The notes beneath the pieces were generated by a model. That model was not told the origin of the DNA. It searched no databases and saw only the letters and a list, made by a program, of their open reading frames with translations. 5,579 nt of DNA, from positions 1 to 5,579 of the forward strand of contig JAGOEF010000125.1 of NCBI GenBank assembly GCA_017997855.1, written 5' to 3'. Below are positions 1 to 5,579 of the stretch, one piece after another. A program made the translations under genes and the position numbers. The DNA comes from Bacteroidales bacterium (lineage in GTDB: Bacteria > Bacteroidota > Bacteroidia > Bacteroidales > ML635J-15). The stretch's first letter is position 1. The number at the start of each line of letters is the position of its first letter.

Positions 1-214
1 TACCGCTTACGTTGGTTTCCCATACCACCTGCTGACCCAAACACACAATGGTATCGGCAAACTCCTGAAATTCGGGATAGAACACCCGTATGTCGTCGCT
101 GCTCTGGAACCCGAACATGTCGGTAACAGTTACTGTGTAAACGCCCGAACGGTTTACGGTAATCACCGAGTCGGTTTCGCCGGTACTCCACTGATAGGAT
201 GTAAACCAGGGCTT
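1..214 (-). repeat. Near-identical direct repeat, copy 2 (within unit C)
   Basis: Positions 1-127 match 2062-2188 exactly. Across 1-214 I count 9 mismatches (128, 134, 158, 169-173 and 179), about 96% identity. The match falls away at 215. On the other side it is cut by the window edge, so its true length is unknown. It covers most of Ig1 and the start of Ig2. Confidence 0.95.
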
Positions 215-913
215 ATAGGCATTAACTATGGAAGTGTCGCAGAACCCGTAGGCTATGCGGATGTCCGGACCCAGATTCACCGGCTCGGAGTATTTATTGC
301 TGAAATATTGCCGCAACGAAGCCGTTTCGGAATCGCTGAGAACGCGGTTGAACAGCACCAGTTCGGCCAGGTCGCCCTTAAAGTAATAGTTGCCGCCCAC
401 ATTATAGGTTCCCAGTTTGAAACCACTCAGTGAACCTTCCGGCAGGGTGCCCGATTTTTTCAACTGGCCGTTCTCAAACATTTTCGAGTTGGTGGTATTG
501 AAAATCTGTTCCGACAAAATAAATCCGGATATTACCGAACGGGGATAACCCAGTGTTGTTGTTCCCACTCGCATTTCAAGATCTCCGCCCACGTAACGCA
601 AGGCATGAAAACCGGTGTTCCCGTCGTACAAATAGCGGCTCTGTCCATCACTCATTTTAAATATAGAGAATACCGTGTTGGGCTGGGCATAGCTCTGTTC
701 AAAATCTGTTGTCAGAAAATTACTGGTTCCGTTGAAACGCATCACCGGATGACCGGCCAGCTGGTTCGTAACTTTAACCGGACGGTTGGCGTCGGTGGCC
801 TGAGTCAGGTCATAATTGTTGCCGCTCTGGTCGTCGATCTGTGCAATTTTACCGTTCACTATCTGAACGCTGTCGGCATGTATCCACAAGCTGAGTCCCG
901 GAATTGATGCCGG
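1..913 (-). repeat. Repeat unit C (partial, cut by window edge; residues 1410-1713)
   Basis: This is the third unit, with a full LamG-like module (residues 1410-1617), full Ig1 and the start of Ig2. The LamG module reads LSLWIHADS near its start, then DDQSGNNYDLTQ, QLAGHPVMRFNGTSN and FENGQLKKSGTLPEG, and ends NKYSEPVNLGPD. Every landmark I compared sits exactly 2061 bp from its partner in unit B, so there is no net length change even though the LamG DNA is well diverged. Ig1 and the visible part of Ig2 differ from unit B by only a few residues (for example YKPWFTSYQ against NKPWFTSYQ, and GETDSVI against GETTPVI). The unit should continue to the left of the window. Confidence 0.87.
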
Positions 914-3900
914 CGAAAAACGATGCATCAGGTGCTGTTCCGATTGCATGAGCACATTGCACGGGTTGTAGGCCAGCACCCGCCAGTATATTGTATCGTT
1001 GGTTTCAGGGATGTCGTAGCTGTAGCTTGTGGCGGTAATATTGCCCGAACTGTACAGCAGGCTTGCAAACGTTGCATCGGCCGATACCTGAAACTCGTAG
1101 AATAAGGCATTGTCGGCCATGTTCCACACAAATTGCTGCGCCGGTTCGCTGTAAATGTAGCCGTTGGGTGGGGTTATCAGGCTCAGGTATTCGGGATTGG
1201 GATAAGCAGCCACCACGTTCACACTTTCTTCATAAGCGGCCGAACACAGATTGTTCAGGTCGACCTCAAGCCGCAGCTGATAATGGCCATCGCCCGCAAA
1301 AGTATAGGGCAGAATGCTTTCGCTCCCCGACAACACACCATCGACGTACCAGCGGTAAGCACTCACCTCGCTTCCCGGAGGAAGCCCGGCTTGTGCCACA
1401 AAGTCCATTTCCACTCCGGCGCACAAACTGTAATATGTAAACGAGGGCACCGGCGGAGATTGTATGTTCAGCACAGCCAGCGTATCGGCAGTACATCCGC
1501 TAAAGGTTTCGATAAACAGTTCCACATCGTGATTACCCGGTGTGGCAAACGTATAGCTGATGTCGGGCGTTTGCAGGGTGTCGGTATGGTTAATTACCCA
1601 CTGGTAGCTCTGAATGCTGTCGGGGTGGTACGACCCGTTGGTAAACAGTGTCGGCTGACCGGTGCACAGGTTGAGAACATCGAAGCCGGGAACCGGGGCT
1701 ATCCCTTTAATGGCAACCTGTATTGTATCGTAGGCAATGCAGTTCCGCCAGTTGGTGGTAATTACACTGTACTGGCCGGGTTCGCTGATGACTATGCCGG
1801 GTAACACCGAACCGGTATTCCACAGGTACGACACGGTTTGTGGTACAAGGTTGAGCAGTTGCAGGGTGTTTCCCGTGCAGATAATCGTATCGGCAGGACC
1901 CACCGAGGCCTCGGTTTCGTAATAGTCGAAGCCAAAACTTATGGTGTCGCTCAGGTATTGGCAACCCAGGGTATCGGACACGATGGCGGCGTAATTTCCC
2001 GGAACGCTTATGCTAAGACTGCTGCCCGTTTCGGATGAACCATACCAGCTGAAACTGTAATTACCGCTTACGTTGGTTTCCCATACCACCTGCTGACCCA
2101 AACACACAATGGTATCGGCAAACTCCTGAAATTCGGGATAGAACACCCGTATGTCGTCGCTGCTCTGGAACCCGAACATGTCGGTAACGGTTACCGTGTA
2201 AACGCCCGAACGGTTTACCGTAATCACCGGAGTTGTTTCACCGGTACTCCACTGATAGGATGTAAACCAGGGCTTGTTCGCGGTGCTAATGGCTGTATCA
2301 CAAAAACCATAGGATATTCTGATATCCGGACCCAGGTTTACCGGCTGTGCATATTTATTACTTAAGTATTGCCTCACACTGCTTACTTCAGCTTCGGTCA
2401 AGGCAGCATTGCAGTAAATTAATTCGGCAATATCGCCTTTAAAATAATAGTTCCCCAACGAATTCAGACTTCCTAAGGTCATTCCCGAGAGCGTGTTTAC
2501 GGTAAGTGTTCCGCTTTGCTTCAACTGTCCGTTTTCGAACATGCGTGAGTTTGCGCCATCGAAAACCTGCCGTGACAGAACAAAGCCAAACGGAGCCGAA
2601 CGTGTATAGCCCAGCACAGAAGAGCCTGCCCGCATTTGCAGTTCGCCACTGTTATAACGCAGCGAGTTAAAACCAATCAGACCATCGTACACATAACGAA
2701 TAGCGTTATCATCGAGTTTGAAAATAACAAAAAACGTATTGGGTTGTGCAAAGGTCTGCCCGAAGGAAGTTGTCATGTAGTTGTTGGTACCATTAAACCG
2801 GATCACCGGATATCCCGCCAGCTGATTGCCAATTTTTGTGGGAGCATTGCTTGTATTCGATTGGGTAAGATGAAAATTATTACCACTCAGGTCGGTTAAC
2901 TGGGTAACTTTTCCATCGGTTATCACCGTATTGTCGGCATTTACCCATAACTTCACCGACGAAATCCATCCCGGGTTAAAATCAATCAGTCGGTGTACTT
3001 CGGAGGTCATGCTTTCGAGGCAGGGGTTAAAAGCAACTACCTTCCAGTAAATGGTATCGAAGCTTGCCGGAAGCGAAAAGACATATTCTGTGACGAACAA
3101 GCGATCGGAATGAAACAATTCATCCGTAAAATCAGCCGATTCCGAAAGAATCAATTCATAAAACAATGCGTTGTCGGCAATATTCCACACAAAATTCACA
3201 TTCTGTGTCGACGCAAAATAATTGTCGGATGGCGAGATCAGGCTGAGATATTCCGGTACCGGATAGCTGCCAGCTACATTCACCAGGGTATCGAAACTAT
3301 TAAAACAAGCATTGTCGGCTTCCACAATGAGTTCGACGGCAGCCGTGCCATTTTCGTTAAAAGTATAGGCAAAATTTTCGGTTGTTGCTTTGGATATCCC
3401 ATTTACCAACCAGTTCCAGGAAACAATATTTACACCGGATGGTACCTGAGTTTCTGCCTCAAAATCAACCGGAATCCCGGCACAAACCGGAAGCCACGAA
3501 AACGAAACTTCGGGAAGTGGTTTTACCACAACCAGAGCAACACTATCGTTGACACAGCCACTGAAAGACTCAAGTACCAGACGGATAGAATGTGTACCGG
3601 GTGCAGCGAACTGATACTGGGGATTTTGGCTGTATAAGGTGTCGGTTGCATTAAAAATCCATGTAAACGACTGAATGCTGTCGGGATGTACCGAGAAATC
3701 GTTGCATTGCACTACATCGCCAAAGCACAGATTATCGACAGTAAATACCGGTGTTGGGGCAAGCCCCTGAATGGTAACAAACAGTGAGTCGGACGCTGTA
3801 CAGCCATTTGTATTGGTGGCTGTAAGTTTGTACAAGCCACTTTCAGTTACTGTACGTTGTGGTGTGGTCTCGTTTCCGGGAAGCCACAAAAACGTACTGC

Positions 3901-5140
3901 ACAGGTTTTCGCCGACAATCAGACGTATCTGGTTTCCTGAGCAAAGACTGGTATCGGCGCCCAGATCAATGCGTTGTGGAAAGCTGTCAACATCAACAAA
4001 AAAAGCAGGGGTTAAAGAGCAGGAGTTTGTGTCGGAAATCTGAACCGAATGTAAGCCTTCGGTGTGGAAATAGGCTGATGAAGAGGTACTGTTATCTGAC
4101 CACAGGTAAGTGTAGGATCCCGACAGGTTGACTTCGTAAAACACCGAATCGCCGAGGCATATTGTTGAATTGGGCAAGACTACCTGAGGAAAACTCACCT
4201 GAATGGTATCGTAACGCATTCTGTTGAAGTTATCGCGGGCCTGCACAAAATAGGTTCCCGAAGTATGCACCTGAATACTTTGGGTTGTAGCCCCCGTTGA
4301 CCACAGAATATTCGAAAATCCCGAAGGAACCGAAAGTGTCGTGTCGCAAAAACCATAGCCAATATTGATGTCGCTGCCCAGACTAAAAACCGGGGTGTAT
4401 TTATCCATCAGGTAGGTTTCCACCTGCAAACGCTGAGTGTCGGTAAGCAGGGTATCGTATACAACAATTTCGGCAATCTGGCCATTCCAGTAATATGGAG
4501 AGAGTGAAAAGTACCCAATTTTATAAGCCGCATTGGTAAAGGTAGAAATAATATTAGCCAGGGTTGAAGAGCTTCTGAAAACCGAGTTAACATAGATTTT
4601 ACTGATTGTACCCACCTGTTTGGTGGCGCAATAGACCCTGAACGGGGTTCCATCGGTCGAGCAGTCGTCGGTGTTTCCACTGTTAAAGTTGCTGGATTTC
4701 TGATAGTATCCGAATTGCCCGGCCGAGCCACGCATCAGCTCGAACCCGCCTGATCCGTAGGCACCAACCGAAAACATCCCCCGGGCACTACCGGTCGAAG
4801 GAAGACTGTTATTTCGTGCAACAATGAAAACACTCATCGAATTCAGGTTGATATCGGTAATGGTAGTTCCGAGCATTTCGTCGTTGGTACCATCGAAAGT
4901 AAGGGCCGGCTTGTTATTAATGCCCGCATTAACCGAGGTATATGTGGGTTGCTTCGAGGCAGTGGCCTGAATGGCATTATTTGAGTTCCCGCTGCAATCG
5001 TTCCAGGCACTCACCGTGGTGGTATAGGTTACATTTTGATCGGCCTGAAGCCACAATTTTAAATGATTTGTCGGAATCTGGGCCACAGAAACAACCGAAA
5101 TCAGCAAAATAAAATATAGAAGGGGTATAACAGACTTCAT
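1..5140 (-). CDS. Giant secreted tandem-repeat protein with LamG, Ig-like, PKD-like and FN3-like modules (C-terminus outside window)
   Basis: Seen: from the ATG at 5140-5138 the frame stays open for 1713 codons to the left edge, with no stop or frameshift. Residues 1-20 form a signal peptide (Lys2, then a hydrophobic run, ending SVSVA before Gln21). The rest is an array. Unit A has LamG-like (about 25-250), Ig-like 1 to 3 (251-317, 318-387, 388-460), PKD-like 1 and 2 (461-541, 542-625) and FN3-like (626-722). Unit B repeats this order at 723-1409, and unit C starts at 1410. Recurrent marks are LW-x3-AD and DxSGNN in LamG, WSTGxT in Ig1, YxF-x2-PGxH in PKD1 and DTIYWxV in FN3. Family knowledge: such modules occur in Bacteroidota cell-surface adhesins, often type IX secretion substrates, and LamG folds often bind glycans. 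Inference: an exported adhesin or glycan-binding protein. No hydrolase active-site motif was recognised. The sorting domain, if any, is off-window. This start was chosen because it opens directly into the signal peptide and lies just after a promoter element. The frame is certain; the exact role is not. Confidence 0.93.
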   Translation of the reverse strand, partial: MKSVIPLLYFILLISVVSVAQIPTNHLKLWLQADQNVTYTTTVSAWNDCSGNSNNAIQATASKQPTYTSVNAGINNKPALTFDGTNDEMLGTTITDINLNSMSVFIVARNNSLPSTGSARGMFSVGAYGSGGFELMRGSAGQFGYYQKSSNFNSGNTDDCSTDGTPFRVYCATKQVGTISKIYVNSVFRSSSTLANIISTFTNAAYKIGYFSLSPYYWNGQIAEIVVYDTLLTDTQRLQVETYLMDKYTPVFSLGSDINIGYGFCDTTLSVPSGFSNILWSTGATTQSIQVHTSGTYFVQARDNFNRMRYDTIQVSFPQVVLPNSTICLGDSVFYEVNLSGSYTYLWSDNSTSSSAYFHTEGLHSVQISDTNSCSLTPAFFVDVDSFPQRIDLGADTSLCSGNQIRLIVGENLCSTFLWLPGNETTPQRTVTESGLYKLTATNTNGCTASDSLFVTIQGLAPTPVFTVDNLCFGDVVQCNDFSVHPDSIQSFTWIFNATDTLYSQNPQYQFAAPGTHSIRLVLESFSGCVNDSVALVVVKPLPEVSFSWLPVCAGIPVDFEAETQVPSGVNIVSWNWLVNGISKATTENFAYTFNENGTAAVELIVEADNACFNSFDTLVNVAGSYPVPEYLSLISPSDNYFASTQNVNFVWNIADNALFYELILSESADFTDELFHSDRLFVTEYVFSLPASFDTIYWKVVAFNPCLESMTSEVHRLIDFNPGWISSVKLWVNADNTVITDGKVTQLTDLSGNNFHLTQSNTSNAPTKIGNQLAGYPVIRFNGTNNYMTTSFGQTFAQPNTFFVIFKLDDNAIRYVYDGLIGFNSLRYNSGELQMRAGSSVLGYTRSAPFGFVLSRQVFDGANSRMFENGQLKQSGTLTVNTLSGMTLGSLNSLGNYYFKGDIAELIYCNAALTEAEVSSVRQYLSNKYAQPVNLGPDIRISYGFCDTAISTANKPWFTSYQWSTGETTPVITVNRSGVYTVTVTDMFGFQSSDDIRVFYPEFQEFADTIVCLGQQVVWETNVSGNYSFSWYGSSETGSSLSISVPGNYAAIVSDTLGCQYLSDTISFGFDYYETEASVGPADTIICTGNTLQLLNLVPQTVSYLWNTGSVLPGIVISEPGQYSVITTNWRNCIAYDTIQVAIKGIAPVPGFDVLNLCTGQPTLFTNGSYHPDSIQSYQWVINHTDTLQTPDISYTFATPGNHDVELFIETFSGCTADTLAVLNIQSPPVPSFTYYSLCAGVEMDFVAQAGLPPGSEVSAYRWYVDGVLSGSESILPYTFAGDGHYQLRLEVDLNNLCSAAYEESVNVVAAYPNPEYLSLITPPNGYIYSEPAQQFVWNMADNALFYEFQVSADATFASLLYSSGNITATSYSYDIPETNDTIYWRVLAYNPCNVLMQSEQHLMHRFSPASIPGLSLWIHADSVQIVNGKIAQIDDQSGNNYDLTQATDANRPVKVTNQLAGHPVMRFNGTSNFLTTDFEQSYAQPNTVFSIFKMSDGQSRYLYDGNTGFHALRYVGGDLEMRVGTTTLGYPRSVISGFILSEQIFNTTNSKMFENGQLKKSGTLPEGSLSGFKLGTYNVGGNYYFKGDLAELVLFNRVLSDSETASLRQYFSNKYSEPVNLGPDIRIAYGFCDTSIVNAYKPWFTSYQWSTGETDSVITVNRSGVYTVTVTDMFGFQSSDDIRVFYPEFQEFADTIVCLGQQVVWETNVSG
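914..2974 (-). repeat. Repeat unit B (complete, 2061 bp; residues 723-1409)
   Basis: This is a complete 687-residue unit. The LamG-like module spans residues 723-930 (PGWISSVKLWVNAD near its start, NKYAQPVNLGPD at its end). Ig1 contains YQWSTGETTPVITV and SGVYTVTVTD. Ig2 is marked by Cys1013 (IVCLGQ), Ig3 by Cys1088 (IICTGN) and PKD1 by Cys1159 (NLCTGQ) with YTFATPGNHDVELFIET. PKD2 is marked by Cys1240 (SLCAGV), and FN3 by DTIYWRVLAYNPC. The unit is mosaic in composition. Its LamG part, above about position 2276, has the AT-rich codon choice of unit A. Its Ig-to-FN3 part, below that position, uses more AAC, TAC, GCC and AGC codons, like unit C. The segment 2062-2275 is nearly identical in DNA to 1-214. 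Confidence 0.88.
2062..2275 (-). repeat. Near-identical direct repeat, copy 1 (within unit B)
   Basis: This is the partner of 1-214 at an offset of 2061 bp (687 codons, in frame). Upstream in gene direction (above 2276), units B and C are clearly diverged at DNA level. Copy 1 continues on its low-coordinate side into the rest of unit B, whose matching part in unit C lies outside the window. Confidence 0.95.
2975..5080 (-). repeat. Repeat unit A (first, most diverged unit; residues 21-722)
   Basis: This is the N-terminal copy of the seven-module unit. Its LamG-like module differs most from the others. It has NDCSGNSNNAIQ where B and C have (T/D)D-x-SGNN, and KPALTFDGTND where they have QLAG(Y/H)PV(I/M)RFNGT. 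It also carries an extra stretch with two cysteines (DCSTDGTPFRVYC) that B and C lack. The Ig-like modules follow, with conserved Cys328 (TICLGD) and Cys400 (SLCSGN). PKD1 has the classic YQFAAPGTHSIRLVLES at residues 509-525, and PKD2 begins around Cys553 (PVCAG). The FN3-like module holds the DTIYWKVVAFNPC motif. From PKD1 to FN3 it aligns with unit B at a constant 2061-bp offset. Across Ig3, Ig2 and Ig1 the offset shifts (2064, 2058, 2055, then 2046 bp), always in multiples of three. DNA here is visibly more AT-rich than most of unit B. Confidence 0.85.
5081..5140 (-). other. Signal peptide of the giant repeat protein (type I, cleavage before Gln21)
   Basis: The first 20 codons give a short positive end (Met-Lys), a hydrophobic core rich in Leu, Ile, Val and Tyr, and a small-residue end reading VSVA, followed by Gln21. 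There is no lipobox cysteine, so signal peptidase I is the likely processor rather than the lipoprotein route. Gln directly after the cut agrees with the known Bacteroidetes 'Q-rule', in which the new N-terminal Gln is cyclised to pyroglutamate. The mature protein would begin QIPTNHLKLW and enter the first LamG-like module almost at once. Confidence 0.85.
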
Positions 5141-5156
5141 AACGCTAAAAATTTAC

Positions 5157-5164
5157 CAAATATA
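5157..5164 (-). promoter_or_regulatory. Candidate -7 promoter element (TATATTTG) for the giant repeat gene
   Basis: Read on the minus strand, the eight bases are TATATTTG, a full match to the Bacteroidota -7 consensus TAnnTTTG. They end 16 bases before the ATG, which implies a short leader of roughly a dozen bases. A -33 partner is weaker: GTTG (minus strand, 5185-5182) matches three of four bases of TTTG, at a 17-bp spacing instead of the usual 19-21. The -7 element is well supported; the full promoter is an inference. Confidence 0.6.
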
Positions 5165-5176
5165 CGAAATTTACAG

Positions 5177-5196
5177 AAAGACAACCGAGTGTCTTT
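5177..5196. promoter_or_regulatory. Inverted repeat AAAGACA-N6-TGTCTTT between the divergent genes
   Basis: Seven bases on each side are perfectly complementary around a six-base centre (ACCGAG), followed on the plus strand by more T. It overlaps the weak -33 site of the leftward promoter. As RNA on the plus strand it would look like a small intrinsic terminator, but no gene is read into it from the left. An operator for a dimeric regulator is the more natural reading. A leader attenuator of the right-hand gene is also possible if that gene is transcribed from further upstream. Confidence 0.4.
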
Positions 5197-5214
5197 TTTT
5201 TGGAAATATTGTAT

Positions 5215-5222
5215 TAGTTTTG
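5215..5222 (+). promoter_or_regulatory. Weak candidate -7 element (TAGTTTTG) for the flippase gene
   Basis: TAGTTTTG fits TAnnTTTG, but it ends only six bases before the ATG at 5229, so transcription would start at or near the start codon. The nearest TTTG upstream (5199-5202) is 12 bp away, too close for a normal -33 box. This may be a chance match in AT-rich DNA, or a sign of a leaderless message. Confidence 0.25.
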
Positions 5223-5228
5223 CAGGCT

Positions 5229-5579
5229 ATGGCAATTAATGTTCGTCGCGAAGCAGCCTCTGGTGCCAAATGGAATTTTATTGGCAGATTCGGGCATTAC
5301 GGATTACAGTTTGTGGTCTCGGTAATTCTTGCCCGATTACTGATGCCTGAGGAATTCGGGTTGGTTGGTATGATGACGGTTTTCATGGGTATTGCAACGG
5401 TATTTATTGATTCGGGACTGAGTGCCGCAATAATCCAAAAAAAGAATGCTACGAGCACCGATTTTTCGACAGTCTTTTATTACAATTTGGCAATCAGTAC
5501 TCTTTTTTATCTGATACTATTTTTTGGGTCGGGATATATTGCAGAATTTTATAAAGAACCCGAGCTAAGGCATCTAACC
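5229..5579 (+). CDS. Oligosaccharide / lipopolysaccharide flippase, MOP superfamily (Wzx-like), N-terminal part
   Basis: Seen: 117 codons from the ATG at 5229 to the right edge, with no stop. The protein begins MAINVRREAASGAKWNFIGR. Then come hydrophobic stretches at about 23-36 (GHYGLQFVVSVILA, with RLLMPEEFG after it), 43-62 (GLVGMMTVFMGIATVFIDSG) and 81-100 (FYYNLAISTLFYLILFFGSG). The pattern G(A/T)KW near the start, ILARLLxPEEFGLVGM, then F-x-D-x-GLSAAIIQ, is characteristic of the family. Known: these inner-membrane proteins, usually about 480-500 residues with 12-14 helices, flip lipid-linked sugar units during synthesis of O-antigen, capsule or exopolysaccharide. Inference: about three quarters of the gene is outside the window, and glycosyltransferase genes may follow. 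The substrate cannot be told from this part. The start is supported because the conserved GAKWN region begins just 12 residues in. Confidence 0.88.
   Translation, partial: MAINVRREAASGAKWNFIGRFGHYGLQFVVSVILARLLMPEEFGLVGMMTVFMGIATVFIDSGLSAAIIQKKNATSTDFSTVFYYNLAISTLFYLILFFGSGYIAEFYKEPELRHLT

Larger units (their letters stand above)
5141..5228. promoter_or_regulatory. Divergent intergenic region
   Basis: These 88 bp separate the start codons of the two divergent genes and are strongly AT-rich. They hold a promoter element pointing left, an inverted repeat, a run of eight T and a weaker promoter-like element pointing right. Neither start has a convincing Shine-Dalgarno sequence: AT-rich sequence precedes the left gene, and AGG lies only two bases before the right ATG. 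That is common in Bacteroidota. No RNA gene or further reading frame is seen. Confidence 0.8.

Noticed and set aside
1133..1804. Long plus-strand open frame of 223 codons opposite the giant gene
   Set aside because: It lies wholly antisense to conserved repeat modules, has no recognisable domain, and its composition is explained by the codon use of the minus-strand gene.
2993..3637. Plus-strand open frame of 214 codons
   Set aside because: It is antisense to the PKD-like and FN3-like modules of unit A. The translated product is rich in Lys, Arg and Ile without any family pattern, and the homologous antisense stretch in unit B has no matching frame.
4408..4731. Minus-strand open frame of 107 codons within the first LamG-like region
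   Set aside because: It is in a different frame from the giant gene on the same strand. The main frame here clearly encodes a LamG-like pattern, so this is an out-of-frame shadow.
1..5140. CRISPR array or transposon as the source of the direct repeats
   Set aside because: The repeats are in-frame coding units of about 2 kb with conserved protein modules. There are no short spaced repeats, terminal inverted repeats or transposase.
1..5140. Many scattered GGTATCG / GTATCGG / GTGTCGG words on the plus strand as a possible binding motif
   Set aside because: These are the reverse complement of codons for the recurring Ala-Asp-Thr, Ser-Asp-Thr and Asp-Thr-Ile/Leu in the modules, and they keep the reading frame. 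They reflect protein repeats and codon choice.
5177..5201. Intrinsic transcription terminator (stem plus T run on the plus strand)
   Set aside because: The stem is short and AT-rich, and no plus-strand gene ends to its left. Both neighbouring genes start here, so an operator or leader element is a better reading.

Overview
The window reads as chromosomal DNA of a member of the Bacteroidota. Three things suggest this: a TAnnTTTG-type promoter element, a signal peptide ending in Ala followed by Gln, and a very large secreted protein built from LamG-like, Ig-like, PKD-like and FN3-like modules of the kind common in that phylum. A genus cannot be assigned from the sequence.

About 92% of the window (1-5140) is one uninterrupted minus-strand reading frame. 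It starts at the ATG at 5140-5138 and is still open at the left edge after 1713 complete codons. After the signal peptide the protein is a tandem array of a unit of about 687 residues. In each unit the order is LamG-like jelly roll, three Ig-like modules, two PKD-like modules and one FN3-like module. Two full units (A at 2975-5080, B at 914-2974) and the start of a third (C at 1-913) are visible. The C-terminus lies outside the window, so the total number of units and the presence of a type IX secretion sorting domain cannot be judged. The likely role is a surface-exposed or secreted adhesin or carbohydrate-binding protein; no catalytic motif was recognised.

The array carries a record of its own history. 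Positions 1-214 and 2062-2275 are nearly identical (127 bp exactly identical, 9 mismatches in total), while the neighbouring unit-to-unit DNA is clearly diverged. The identity drops sharply at 214/2275, close to a visible change in base composition, and is cut by the window edge on the other side. This fits a recent in-frame tandem duplication or gene conversion whose bulk lies to the left of the window.

An 88-bp divergent intergenic region (5141-5228) holds a good promoter element for the giant gene, a 7-6-7 inverted repeat, and a weaker promoter candidate for the right-hand gene. From 5229 a plus-strand gene runs off the right edge. Its 117 visible residues look like the N-terminus of a polysaccharide flippase of the MOP superfamily, so a surface-polysaccharide locus may begin here. 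The two genes are divergent, and nothing in the sequence proves that they work together.
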